From assembly GCA_027019165.1 (NCBI GenBank), contig JALUXC010000010.1:148035-212034 (forward strand): 64,000 nucleotides of DNA, in the 5' to 3' direction. The notes below the pieces were generated by a model that was not told the DNA's origin, did no database searches, and saw only the letters and a list, made by a program, of their open reading frames with translations. This DNA is from Pseudophaeobacter sp. GTDB taxonomy: Bacteria > Pseudomonadota > Alphaproteobacteria > Rhodobacterales > Rhodobacteraceae. Shown here piece by piece: positions 10,220-18,834 of the stretch; within the stretch, counting starts at the first letter, position 1, and each line of letters opens with the position of its first letter. Position numbers and translations under genes: made by a program.

Positions 10220-10816
10220 TTAGCTCCGGTTGCGAGACGGCAGTTGTTCGGCCTTACGGGGTGCGTTTCCGGCATCGCGAACGGGCTTGTGATAGGCCTG
10301 TTCAACCTCCTTTCCGGCTTTGTAGAGATCCTGGCCATAGGCTGCGGCGTAGCTTTCTTTCATCAGAACCTTGGCTCCGGATTGGGTGATCCCCAATTCG
10401 CCCGCCAGCCGTACTGCCATCCGGTCATAGGCCTGATAAAACGGCATCGTTTCGCCAGCCTGAATGAGACCGGAAATGCTATCGGCATGCGCAAATGCGA
10501 TACTATGTGCAGTCTGTGGAAGCTCCTTCTCAGCCGCCAGCAATGTCTCGCGGGTCTGGTTCATGGTTTCGCCGTAGCGGCCTTTGTAAATGTCGCGCAG
10601 GATGGCCTCGCTGCGCATGGCATCAAAGCGCTCATTGCGGGCAAAGGCATGGGCGTAGTCAGTCAGCTTCTCATGGAAAGAACCAGAACGATTGATCTGA
10701 CCACGTATAATACCGGAGAGTGCCCAGGCCTCAGCAAATTGGGTATCTGTGAGACCACGGCCCGAGAAACTATCTCGGGCGGCCTGAATGCGGGCTTGCT
10801 TGTCATCGTCGTCCAT
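10220..10816 (-). CDS. Hypothetical protein of the element backbone
   Basis: 198 aa ORF co-oriented with neighbours; no recognised motif. Confidence 0.7.
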   Translation of the reverse strand: MDDDDKQARIQAARDSFSGRGLTDTQFAEAWALSGIIRGQINRSGSFHEKLTDYAHAFARNERFDAMRSEAILRDIYKGRYGETMNQTRETLLAAEKELPQTAHSIAFAHADSISGLIQAGETMPFYQAYDRMAVRLAGELGITQSGAKVLMKESYAAAYGQDLYKAGKEVEQAYHKPVRDAGNAPRKAEQLPSRNRS

Positions 10817-10825
10817 AAATTCCTC

Positions 10826-11278
10826 CTATCGGCTGCGTTTGGGACCAGGACGGTCGAACTGCTGTGAAAGCCCGCGCTCCGGTGCCTCGCGCTGGCGAAT
10901 TTCGGCGGTGAGGGCACGGTAGGCGTCCAATTCATCCTTCTTGATCGCCGCCACACGTCTGTCATGATCCTGCTGGACGCGAATGCCTGCCTTTCGGTCC
11001 AAAGCATCCGCATCCGAATATCTCTGCGCCCCCGGCGGCAGAGGTTGATCAAGACGCACACCGCTTTCCTCACGCAGAATGACCTGCTTGGCCTCCGCCA
11101 TGCGTTGCGAAAAGTCCCGCTTGTAGGCGACCTGTTCGCTCATCAGGCGGGCATCGGTATCGCGCAGGATGGACTTGTAGCGATCCCAATCCTCGCCCGT
11201 TCGCAGGGACTTTTGCAGATGATCCTGCAAGGCGCGTTTGAAGACGTCGCCGACGGTTTCTGTCGTGGATAAGCTCAT
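10826..11278 (-). CDS. Hypothetical charged/helical protein of the element backbone
   Basis: ORF 10826..11377; likely start at internal Met (MSLSTTETVGDVFKRALQDHLQKSL...). Confidence 0.65.
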   Translation of the reverse strand: MSLSTTETVGDVFKRALQDHLQKSLRTGEDWDRYKSILRDTDARLMSEQVAYKRDFSQRMAEAKQVILREESGVRLDQPLPPGAQRYSDADALDRKAGIRVQQDHDRRVAAIKKDELDAYRALTAEIRQREAPERGLSQQFDRPGPKRSR

Positions 11279-11325
11279 GAGGTTGCTCCGTAAATTTGCG
11301 CTTCGCCCCTCGCTTTTAGTATGCT

Positions 11326-11598
11326 GTGCACATGAGGGATTTTGAGGTTTATGAAGATATAGAGGACTGGCTCGCACCCATGGGATATGAGGTGTTTTGG
11401 CAGGCCGTCATTTCCACCGGGTTTTACGGCGACGAAGACCGCGCCCATTGCGACCGCACCCTTGCCGAGGGTATTGCGGATATGGAAACGGTCATGAGCG
11501 TGACCAAACGCATGGCGCTCCATCGCATAGTCGAACGGCTCGATCTGCCATTTCGATGCGAGGTGCAGACCAAACCGCATCTTGCCGTGGTAGAGTGA
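11326..11598 (+). CDS. Small hypothetical protein
   Basis: 90 aa ORF, MHMRDFEVYEDIEDWLAPMGYEVFW..., opposite to the tra-like block. Confidence 0.45.
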   Translation: MHMRDFEVYEDIEDWLAPMGYEVFWQAVISTGFYGDEDRAHCDRTLAEGIADMETVMSVTKRMALHRIVERLDLPFRCEVQTKPHLAVVE

Positions 11599-11606
11599 AC
11601 AACCCA

Positions 11607-11849
11607 TCATACCCCCACCCTGAAGAACCGCACCCATGGGCATTGCCCGTTCTTGGCTTCGACCCTACGCCAGCCATGCCAGCCGAGATAATCGCAGCTG
11701 ACATAGACACGCGGGGCAAGCGGGTCGTGCGGGCGGCCATTGTCATGGAAACGGTAGCTGAGCACGATGTGAGGCGAGCCGAAAAGCATAATCACGGCCC
11801 AAACAGACAGTGGGCCAAGCAGCCACAGGAAAAGGGGGAGATACCTCAT
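11607..11849 (-). CDS. Small membrane protein, hypothetical
   Basis: 80 aa with N-terminal hydrophobic segment; start overlaps the coupling protein stop. Confidence 0.6.
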   Translation of the reverse strand: MRYLPLFLWLLGPLSVWAVIMLFGSPHIVLSYRFHDNGRPHDPLAPRVYVSCDYLGWHGWRRVEAKNGQCPWVRFFRVGV

Positions 11850-13258
11850 ATATGGTCCTCCGGCGTGGTCAGGGTAACCTTGGGATCAGAAGGCAGCTTA
11901 CCACCCTCCATCGGGTTCGGAGCCAGTAGATCGCAATAAGGTGCAACCTGGTTCTGGGCAACGGTCGGGGTGACGAAGAAGCCCAGGCCCTTGATATGTA
12001 CTAGCTGCTGACCTTTGGGCATCGCCATCAATTCTGCAGGCGACATCCAGCGTTGTTTGATCAGACTGAGATTGGTGTTGGTCTTCATGCCATCACCGTC
12101 AGCCCCCAAAGACGAGGCCACCGCATGTTGGTCCCCCATTGCCTTGGAGACCCGTTCCGCCTCATCGAAGGACGAAAACCCCAGCCAGCGTTTTACCACG
12201 CAGTTGTCCTCTATAGTCTGGGTTTCCAGCCGCCCGAATTTACGCTCGATCTCGGAGCGTGACTGCGCGAACATCTGGACCGCTCCGCCGAAACTGCGAA
12301 GCGTGGTCAGCCCGTGCGTCAACGTTGATTTAAGCGGGCAATTGGTGAACTCATCGGCCAAAACGAGCAAGGGTCCGGCCCCTGCATAAAGCGCGTCAAA
12401 GAACCCCAGCATGGTCATCGCATAATAGCTGCCGAGCCGCTCCATATGCGCCATGGGGCCGATCACGAAGACGATATATTTGTCCCGGATCAGGTCGAAA
12501 TGGCTGTGTGCCGCCTCAGTCCCGGCCTCATGCAGGCGGCGTCCTTTTTCGTAGAGCCTCAGAGATCTTTGTGCCTCCTCCAGATGCTGGGGGCCATGTT
12601 CATGCCCCTCCATCGCGAGGATTGCATTCGCAGCGGCGGCAAGCGCACCGTCATCTTCTTCGGCCTCAATCTCGGCAAACCCGCGCAGCATGTTAGGGTC
12701 GGAGAGCAGCGTGCAGACCGCGCCGGGCGTTGCCAAGTCGGGATTGCGTTTCAGCAGGCATTCGATGGCAAAGGCAATCAGCTTCTTGGGCCATTCAATG
12801 AAATAGCGGTTCTTCAGATCGCCGCCCGGCGGTTCGGGGACGAGTGCTGCGGTCAAGGTCTCTGTCGCAAACACCGTGTCTCGCGGATCGCGGCGAAAGG
12901 CGGCGACAGCGGACCCGAAAGGATTGAGCGAGATGCGATAGGCTGCCAGTTCCGGGCAGACATTCATGTCGTCTATGACAGCGACCTTCAGACCCATCTT
13001 GGCCAGCATGGGTACGAGCTGGATGGCCAATTCATTCTTGCTGTCCAACGCCAGAACCGCACGGCGTTTTGATGAGGCGACCTCTGACAGGAACGCGGGC
13101 AAGACGGCAGAGGTTGTCTTGCCCGCCCCCGAGCCACCCAGCACCAGATAGTGCCCGTCGAGACCGAAGAGCGCGTCTCCATTCTCTGTCAGGCCGATCA
13201 GCGGTCGACCCTTTGGATCGACCGCCTGTTTCCGACCAGTTGGTGGCCAGCGCATCAT
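11846..13258 (-). CDS. VirD4/TraG-type coupling protein (conjugative ATPase)
   Basis: 470 aa; Walker A LVLGGSGAGKTTSAVLPAFL, Walker B-like LLVLADEFTNCP, TLRSFGGAVQMFAQS. Confidence 0.88.
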   Translation of the reverse strand: MMRWPPTGRKQAVDPKGRPLIGLTENGDALFGLDGHYLVLGGSGAGKTTSAVLPAFLSEVASSKRRAVLALDSKNELAIQLVPMLAKMGLKVAVIDDMNVCPELAAYRISLNPFGSAVAAFRRDPRDTVFATETLTAALVPEPPGGDLKNRYFIEWPKKLIAFAIECLLKRNPDLATPGAVCTLLSDPNMLRGFAEIEAEEDDGALAAAANAILAMEGHEHGPQHLEEAQRSLRLYEKGRRLHEAGTEAAHSHFDLIRDKYIVFVIGPMAHMERLGSYYAMTMLGFFDALYAGAGPLLVLADEFTNCPLKSTLTHGLTTLRSFGGAVQMFAQSRSEIERKFGRLETQTIEDNCVVKRWLGFSSFDEAERVSKAMGDQHAVASSLGADGDGMKTNTNLSLIKQRWMSPAELMAMPKGQQLVHIKGLGFFVTPTVAQNQVAPYCDLLAPNPMEGGKLPSDPKVTLTTPEDHI

Positions 13259-13563
13259 TCGATCAGCCCCCGCGCGCGCAAATCGTCCTCATCGGCCAAC
13301 GTGTCAGCCTTGGGCGCGCCCCCCTGACGGCGATAACGCGCCAGCTTCCGTTCCCGTGCCATCAGACGCCAGGTTTTCCACAGCCCCTCGATTAGCCGCT
13401 TCGTCGCTCCAATCGCCGCAGCCGCAGCAATCAGACCGAACAGAAAGGCTTCAGGCGCATAGAGCTGCCAACTGACCCAGGCCAAACCAAAGCCAAAGGC
13501 GGCCCGCAGGAAGGCGATGTTGATCTCCCTGACAGGCTTGCCGTCGAACCCGGCCGTATTCAT
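13255..13563 (-). CDS. Hypothetical membrane protein
   Basis: ORF 13255..13635, likely start MNTAGFDGKPVREINIAFLRAAFGFGLAW; hydrophobic segments; overlaps the coupling protein start. Confidence 0.6.
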   Translation of the reverse strand: MNTAGFDGKPVREINIAFLRAAFGFGLAWVSWQLYAPEAFLFGLIAAAAAIGATKRLIEGLWKTWRLMARERKLARYRRQGGAPKADTLADEDDLRARGLIE

Positions 13564-14444
13564 TGGCCTGCCCCATAGCTGAGGGGCGTCAGCCGGACAG
13601 CGCCTGCACCGTTGGCTTCGAAATATTCGACCCAAAACTGGCGCAACTCGTCATTGGTACAAAAGTTCAGCCCATCACGCGGTAACGTACCAAATTCCAC
13701 AAGCCGGATATCGACGCTGGCACCGTTAAAATTCTCAGGCGCGATAAAGCGGTAGTCAGGACGTTGGGAGAAGACCTCAAAGCGCGGCAATTCTCCCTCT
13801 TTTTGGCAGAAGCGACCCGCCGGGCTATTGCTGAGGCCATCGGAATAGATCGATAGCCGCGACAGAGGCGAACCAAAGTCATAGCGCGAAATACCTTGAA
13901 GCTGTTCGAGGATGGGCGAGTTCCCCGCCACATGTGACCTATCCTGCGACTGCGTCATCATTGCGTCGACAAAACCCTCGAACCGAGCCTGCGCGTCCCG
14001 ATAGATACGGGCAAGTTTTAGCTGAGAACTGGCGGGCGCGCCGATGGCTTCCTGTTCCCGCGCGGTCTTGGCTGGTTTGCACAATGTGAAAACCGGCTTG
14101 TTGATCGTCGCCGTCGAACCGCTTTCGGTCGTAAACACGGAAAGCTGCCCGTTTGCCGCCATCCGCTCGTATGCCTCTATGAGGCTGTTGCGCAGGTCGC
14201 GTTTCTGACTGGCACTGGTCTGATGAGTTAGCGAGTAATCCACGAAGAGCGCGGTTTGCTCTTGATCGTCGCGAGCGTAGCAATAGTTGGCGTCGATCTG
14301 TTCGGTATTGAGATGGCGGTAGGCAAGAATTCCACCACCGCCCAGGGCCGCGAGAGGAACAGCAACCATGCCCGCGATTAGGGCCGTGGTTTGCAACAGG
14401 CCGCGTTTGGGCTTGCGACGGCGATTGAATTTTGAACGTGTCAT
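13560..14444 (-). CDS. Hypothetical membrane-anchored protein of the element backbone
   Basis: 294 aa; single N-terminal TM (LLQTTALIAGMVAVPLAALGGGGILAY). Confidence 0.7.
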   Translation of the reverse strand: MTRSKFNRRRKPKRGLLQTTALIAGMVAVPLAALGGGGILAYRHLNTEQIDANYCYARDDQEQTALFVDYSLTHQTSASQKRDLRNSLIEAYERMAANGQLSVFTTESGSTATINKPVFTLCKPAKTAREQEAIGAPASSQLKLARIYRDAQARFEGFVDAMMTQSQDRSHVAGNSPILEQLQGISRYDFGSPLSRLSIYSDGLSNSPAGRFCQKEGELPRFEVFSQRPDYRFIAPENFNGASVDIRLVEFGTLPRDGLNFCTNDELRQFWVEYFEANGAGAVRLTPLSYGAGQ

Positions 14445-14454
14445 GTGGATCTCC

Positions 14455-15663
14455 TTAAGCGGCTGCGTTGATGGATGGATTGCGGATAGCGCTCAGTCGT
14501 GCGGTGAAACCGGTATGCGCAGCGCTGATGCGGGCATTTGCTTCTGTACGGGCGTTACGTAGCCGTTCGAGCGAAGGCGGCGCGGTCTCGTTTCCCAACT
14601 CACCGGGATCAATCAGCAGCGCGTCGAGTGCCGTATCAGGTTCAGGTTGAGGCAGGTCCTCACCTGCGACGAAGCATCGCCGTTGCCATTCATCCCGAGA
14701 GAGCACGGCGAGGTCGGCTTTGGCGGTCACAACGCGCCCATTGAAGCGGGTGATATCTTCGAAAAGTGCAACCCGGTCTTCGGGAGCGGCTACGGCATCG
14801 AGGATTTCCTCCTCCGCCTCTTCTGCAATCTCTGCGACCTCTTCCAGCGCGTCTTCGACCAGGCCCTGTGCTTCATCCGCGATATCGCCACCCGCGCCGA
14901 CATAATCGGAATAACCCGGAATCGGATCGAAAAATCCGCCAAAGCCCTTCGCCGCCGCGAGTGCAACAGAGAGCGCAGCGATGATCATGATGACCAACGA
15001 CAGACCATCGTTAAAAGTGGCCCCAAACGGCACCGCTGCGAAATCGAACAGCCCATCATGTCTTCCGGTGATGCGCATCCGCCCGCCAGCAAAGACCATG
15101 ACCATGGCGACAATTGCTTGAGCGGCTAGACCGATCCGGGCAATCCAGCGAGTGGTGAGTTCCGCAGGACTCCAGAGCACGGCTTCGCTGCGATACTGGA
15201 CGAAACGCAGGGTGAAGCCGATGGCGAGGCCAAGCCCGATATTGGCGGTGGCAAAGGTCAAGGCGAAACCAAGTGCGGGGATCAGGTCCACATAGCCATC
15301 GGCAAACAGCCCTGTGGCCGCAAAGATCACTTCCAGCACGAGGCCGATCATGATGATGAACAAGGTCTTTAGAACATCGGGAGTGCGCGGTGGGCGCATG
15401 ATCCGGTTTGCGGCTTGAAAACCGCGCCGCCCGCGTTCGACGTCTTTGGCCGCACTGGCCAATTGCATGAGTTGCACTTCAACGGATGCGGCCTCTATCT
15501 CCATCTGGCGCACTGCTCGGTCCTGCAGAGCTTCTGCCGTACCAGCCGCCCGAATTGCCGCATTTTGCTGTTCATTGAACAGACGCTTGTGCAGTTTCAC
15601 CTGCTGCTTTCGCAGTGGTTTGGCAAGCATGTCTTCTTTTTTGAGATAGGCGGGGCTATGCAT
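14455..15663 (-). CDS. Hypothetical multi-pass membrane protein of the element backbone
   Basis: ORF 14455..15876; likely start MHSPAYLKKEDMLAKPLRKQ; multiple TM segments and an acidic coiled coil. Confidence 0.7.
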   Translation of the reverse strand: MHSPAYLKKEDMLAKPLRKQQVKLHKRLFNEQQNAAIRAAGTAEALQDRAVRQMEIEAASVEVQLMQLASAAKDVERGRRGFQAANRIMRPPRTPDVLKTLFIIMIGLVLEVIFAATGLFADGYVDLIPALGFALTFATANIGLGLAIGFTLRFVQYRSEAVLWSPAELTTRWIARIGLAAQAIVAMVMVFAGGRMRITGRHDGLFDFAAVPFGATFNDGLSLVIMIIAALSVALAAAKGFGGFFDPIPGYSDYVGAGGDIADEAQGLVEDALEEVAEIAEEAEEEILDAVAAPEDRVALFEDITRFNGRVVTAKADLAVLSRDEWQRRCFVAGEDLPQPEPDTALDALLIDPGELGNETAPPSLERLRNARTEANARISAAHTGFTARLSAIRNPSINAAA

Positions 15664-15782
15664 CAGCGGCCTCCTTGGACGGTTGGGGACATCGCGCACA
15701 AGACATGCGCCCTTTTGCCTTAGGACGTCGGAAGCAGTAGGTCGGGCCAGGAGCGGGCTATCTCTGGGCGGATAACCCGGCC

Positions 15783-16124
15783 TTATGCTTTGGCGGATGG
15801 CGAAGCCAGCAAAGCGATTGCTATGATGATCAATGCCAGAGCCAGAAACTTCCTCGGCTCGGTGGTATCTCCCCACCAGATCATGCCGACTACATTGATC
15901 GCGAGAAGTCCACCAACGCTCATCAAAGCCGATGCTGTGCCAAGATCAGCGCCTTTGGCGGATGCCCACACAAAACCAGCAGCGGATGCGCCCCAGAGCG
16001 TGGCCCCGATAATCGCTAAGGGGACGGCGCTTGTGTCCGATGCGAGTCGGAGTGAAACGGTCCCGGTAAACGATGTCAGTGTTGCCAGAAACAGGGCGAG
16101 GTGTGGTTTCCAAAGCTCAAACAT
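15783..16124 (-). CDS. SMR/EamA-like small membrane transporter
   Basis: Four hydrophobic helices, about 113 aa from MFELWKPHLALFLATL...; resembles the small multidrug resistance/EamA fold. Confidence 0.6.
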   Translation of the reverse strand: MFELWKPHLALFLATLTSFTGTVSLRLASDTSAVPLAIIGATLWGASAAGFVWASAKGADLGTASALMSVGGLLAINVVGMIWWGDTTEPRKFLALALIIIAIALLASPSAKA

Positions 16125-16222
16125 TTCAAAGGCTCCGAGAGAAGATACCCGTCCCGTGAAGCACGGAACGGGCACGGCGCTGGGTAATAGAAGAGCGCTT
16201 TGAGGGCGGATCAGGTGGCGTT

Positions 16223-16963
16223 TTAAACGCCCGACGCCGACCTGATCGCTTCTTGTAAAATGGCCCCCGCGTGGATCCGGCAGGCGAAATCGATGAACAT
16301 CGTCTGACCAAGGGTATGCGCATCGGCACGTCGAGTTGGCGGCATTTCCGCAAATCGGAGGAACTTGTTAAGGCCCCCACGCACTTCCTGTCCGAACAGT
16401 TCGCGCATTTCGAAGGTGATTGCGGACCATTCTTGTCCTGGAAAACGCAAGCCACGCCAGTTCTGCATCATCGTTGACCGGTCGAGAAACGCGCGATCCC
16501 ATATCTGTTCTGGGCATAGATTGTCGGGATCAAGCCAATCGTCGTTTAACGTAAAAAGATCGCCCAAATGACAGGAGTAGACCATTGCTACAATCCAGTC
16601 ATAGGCGGCATCGCCGCGAAGGTTCAGCATACAAAGATACTGCGCCAACGTGCTGCGAAACGCGCCATCACGTAGCACAAACTCAGGCCGAGCGATCAGG
16701 TTGCCAGAAAATGTAAGGTCGATTTCCGCCCATTCCGGATGCAGTCTTGGCTTTGGTCCGTGAGTTTGAGCTAACCCGAACAGAAACTTTTCCAGATCCG
16801 CTTTCGATGGTGGTTTGCCATCGAACAGAAAACTGTCGTCGGGGTGCACACCGCGCCCATAGGTCATAGCCCATACGAGCGTTGGGTAAGGTGTAGATGG
16901 CCGCGTGTTATGCGGCAGTACCGCCATCAGGCTGTTCTTACTTTCATGCTGTCGGAAAGTCAT
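16223..16963 (-). CDS. Hypothetical protein
   Basis: ORF 16223..17128, likely start MTFRQHESKNSLMAVL. Confidence 0.55.
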   Translation of the reverse strand: MTFRQHESKNSLMAVLPHNTRPSTPYPTLVWAMTYGRGVHPDDSFLFDGKPPSKADLEKFLFGLAQTHGPKPRLHPEWAEIDLTFSGNLIARPEFVLRDGAFRSTLAQYLCMLNLRGDAAYDWIVAMVYSCHLGDLFTLNDDWLDPDNLCPEQIWDRAFLDRSTMMQNWRGLRFPGQEWSAITFEMRELFGQEVRGGLNKFLRFAEMPPTRRADAHTLGQTMFIDFACRIHAGAILQEAIRSASGV

Positions 16964-17141
16964 TCGACGTCCTTTCGACACCAAACAGGTGCAAAAAAGC
17001 CGAGGACATTGTGCGGAGGTTTCAAGTGGTGCCGCCGAGCACCAAAGAAGAACGGCCGTTTCCCCGCCAAGCCCACCGGCTATCGGCTGTGTCGATGTTG
17101 CACCGAGTCTGACGGCCCCATTCCTCAACGAATCCTCAACA

Positions 17142-17187
17142 GATGAAACTTTGTTTCCGAACGTTCGGTTTCATCCTAGGATGAAAC
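17142..17187. promoter_or_regulatory. Operator-like cluster: GATGAAAC half-sites plus two perfect palindromes
   Basis: GATGAAAC at 17142-17149; CCGAACGTTCGG palindrome at 17157-17168; GTTTCATCCTAGGATGAAAC palindrome at 17168-17187; 27 nt upstream of the 17215 CDS. Confidence 0.55.
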
Positions 17188-17214
17188 GGTAGCAGGATGG
17201 CATTGGAGGACTAG

Positions 17215-18816
17215 ATGGCAGGCTCGGCCACACGTTTGTTTAGCGAACCAAATAGAACTTCTGAAATAGCGGGGTCATTTCGTACTATCGCCGGAGAAGA
17301 GAGCCTAGAGATTGAGACCTTCTACATAGACTACCTAGCGGCTGCCAATCGTACCGCAGTCGATCTCAGCTATTTGTTGAATGAACTCCTTCATATTTTC
17401 AATGAAGAGGACATCCATGTAGTAACAGTGACGGTTGATGAGAAGAACTTCGGCTTTGATTGCAGCATACGCCCAACGGAAAGCACCAACCCGGAAGTAA
17501 TTATTTCTCTGGGCACGTTTTTACTAATAGATCAAGGTACGAATGCAAACCTGGCAAACTCAATTGTGCTGCGTCAGAACTTCGAACGCTGGTTTCTAAC
17601 TAGTGAGTTGGAACGGCAGCCAACATTTTTACGAGACGTGTCCTATCTTTTCAATCCAACGACCAGATCGGTTGTAAATGATGACGAGATTTCATCATTC
17701 ACACATCTTTGGCCGTATCTCACCGACAACTCAGATGTTTGGTGCCTACTCGAGGCAACAGCAAACATGTCGCTCCTCTTCATGTGCTTGCACGAATTAG
17801 GTCATCACTATTCTCGCCATGCCCAAAACAACAGAGATATGGTGTACATTGTGAAAAAATCTCATATTCCGGTTGACTTTTCGAATAGCAGTGACGGTGT
17901 GGAACTTCTTCTATATGATGATGAATTGACGAAAAGTGAATACGAAAAAAGCATGATGCTTCAGCGAGAGTTTGAAGCCGATTGGTTCGCTGTGCAGAAC
18001 TTCCTAACCATGCTCAACCGGCTTGACTCGAAGAGAGCTTTCACGAGGGAGGGTGGAGTTCCGGAGAATATCTGGGGATACTTGCAGTTTGTCTCGATAA
18101 ATACATGTGTCTTTTTCGATGCAGTTTTTAAGGGTGTCGAAAGTGGTGATTGGGAGTATCAATACGATTGTTATAGTCGATACTCTTGCATTTTAACCGC
18201 TGCCAACTACTGGCCGATGCTCGCAACCATTCTTGAGCGAATTTTGGGAAGCTTCGGCGGAGAAGTCGAATTTGACAAGATTGATCAATTACAGAGGGCG
18301 CATAAGTTTGCGTTATCTGTTTGGGATCTCGATCAGCTATTCTCGTTGTGCAACATACCCCAGCTGCTCGGAGACGATAAGAATTTTGATCTTGTGTACA
18401 ATGAAGCGCAGAACGAGCTTGTATTTTTGACGAATGAGGAAACAAAAAGGTCCATTTGTATTTTTGTATCCGAGATTCTGAAATCTGATTGCGTGAATTT
18501 ATACGCAAGTGAAGTAGAGAAATTTCCTGGGATATCCGCGCAAGCGATAGCCAAGAGTCATTCACTTGTTGAGGTGCTGACGGCAAATGTTAAAGCTAGG
18601 CTGACTGGCAAGGATGCCTCACCGGAGGCAGCCGCTATGGCTCAAATGCGTGATAGCTGGCCGACGTTCATCTCAAACCTTAGCCTACTAGAATTGCATA
18701 AGAATGCGCAATTTGTCCGAGAAATGGGTGAAGAGAAAATGTCAAGCTACTATGAAAGGATGTGGAAGTATGCCGAAACAGGTGTTTCCCACGCAGGGTT
18801 CGTGGATAAATCCTAG
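17215..18816 (+). CDS. Uncharacterised HExxH zinc metallopeptidase-like protein (gluzincin; ImmA/IrrE- or M48-like active site)
   Basis: 533 aa; LLFMCLHELGHHYSRHA (HExxH) followed by MLQREFEADWFAVQNFL (ExxAD-type third ligand region); visibly AT-rich. Confidence 0.75.
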   Translation: MAGSATRLFSEPNRTSEIAGSFRTIAGEESLEIETFYIDYLAAANRTAVDLSYLLNELLHIFNEEDIHVVTVTVDEKNFGFDCSIRPTESTNPEVIISLGTFLLIDQGTNANLANSIVLRQNFERWFLTSELERQPTFLRDVSYLFNPTTRSVVNDDEISSFTHLWPYLTDNSDVWCLLEATANMSLLFMCLHELGHHYSRHAQNNRDMVYIVKKSHIPVDFSNSSDGVELLLYDDELTKSEYEKSMMLQREFEADWFAVQNFLTMLNRLDSKRAFTREGGVPENIWGYLQFVSINTCVFFDAVFKGVESGDWEYQYDCYSRYSCILTAANYWPMLATILERILGSFGGEVEFDKIDQLQRAHKFALSVWDLDQLFSLCNIPQLLGDDKNFDLVYNEAQNELVFLTNEETKRSICIFVSEILKSDCVNLYASEVEKFPGISAQAIAKSHSLVEVLTANVKARLTGKDASPEAAAMAQMRDSWPTFISNLSLLELHKNAQFVREMGEEKMSSYYERMWKYAETGVSHAGFVDKS

Positions 18817-18834
18817 CTTCTTGCTCACTGGCTG

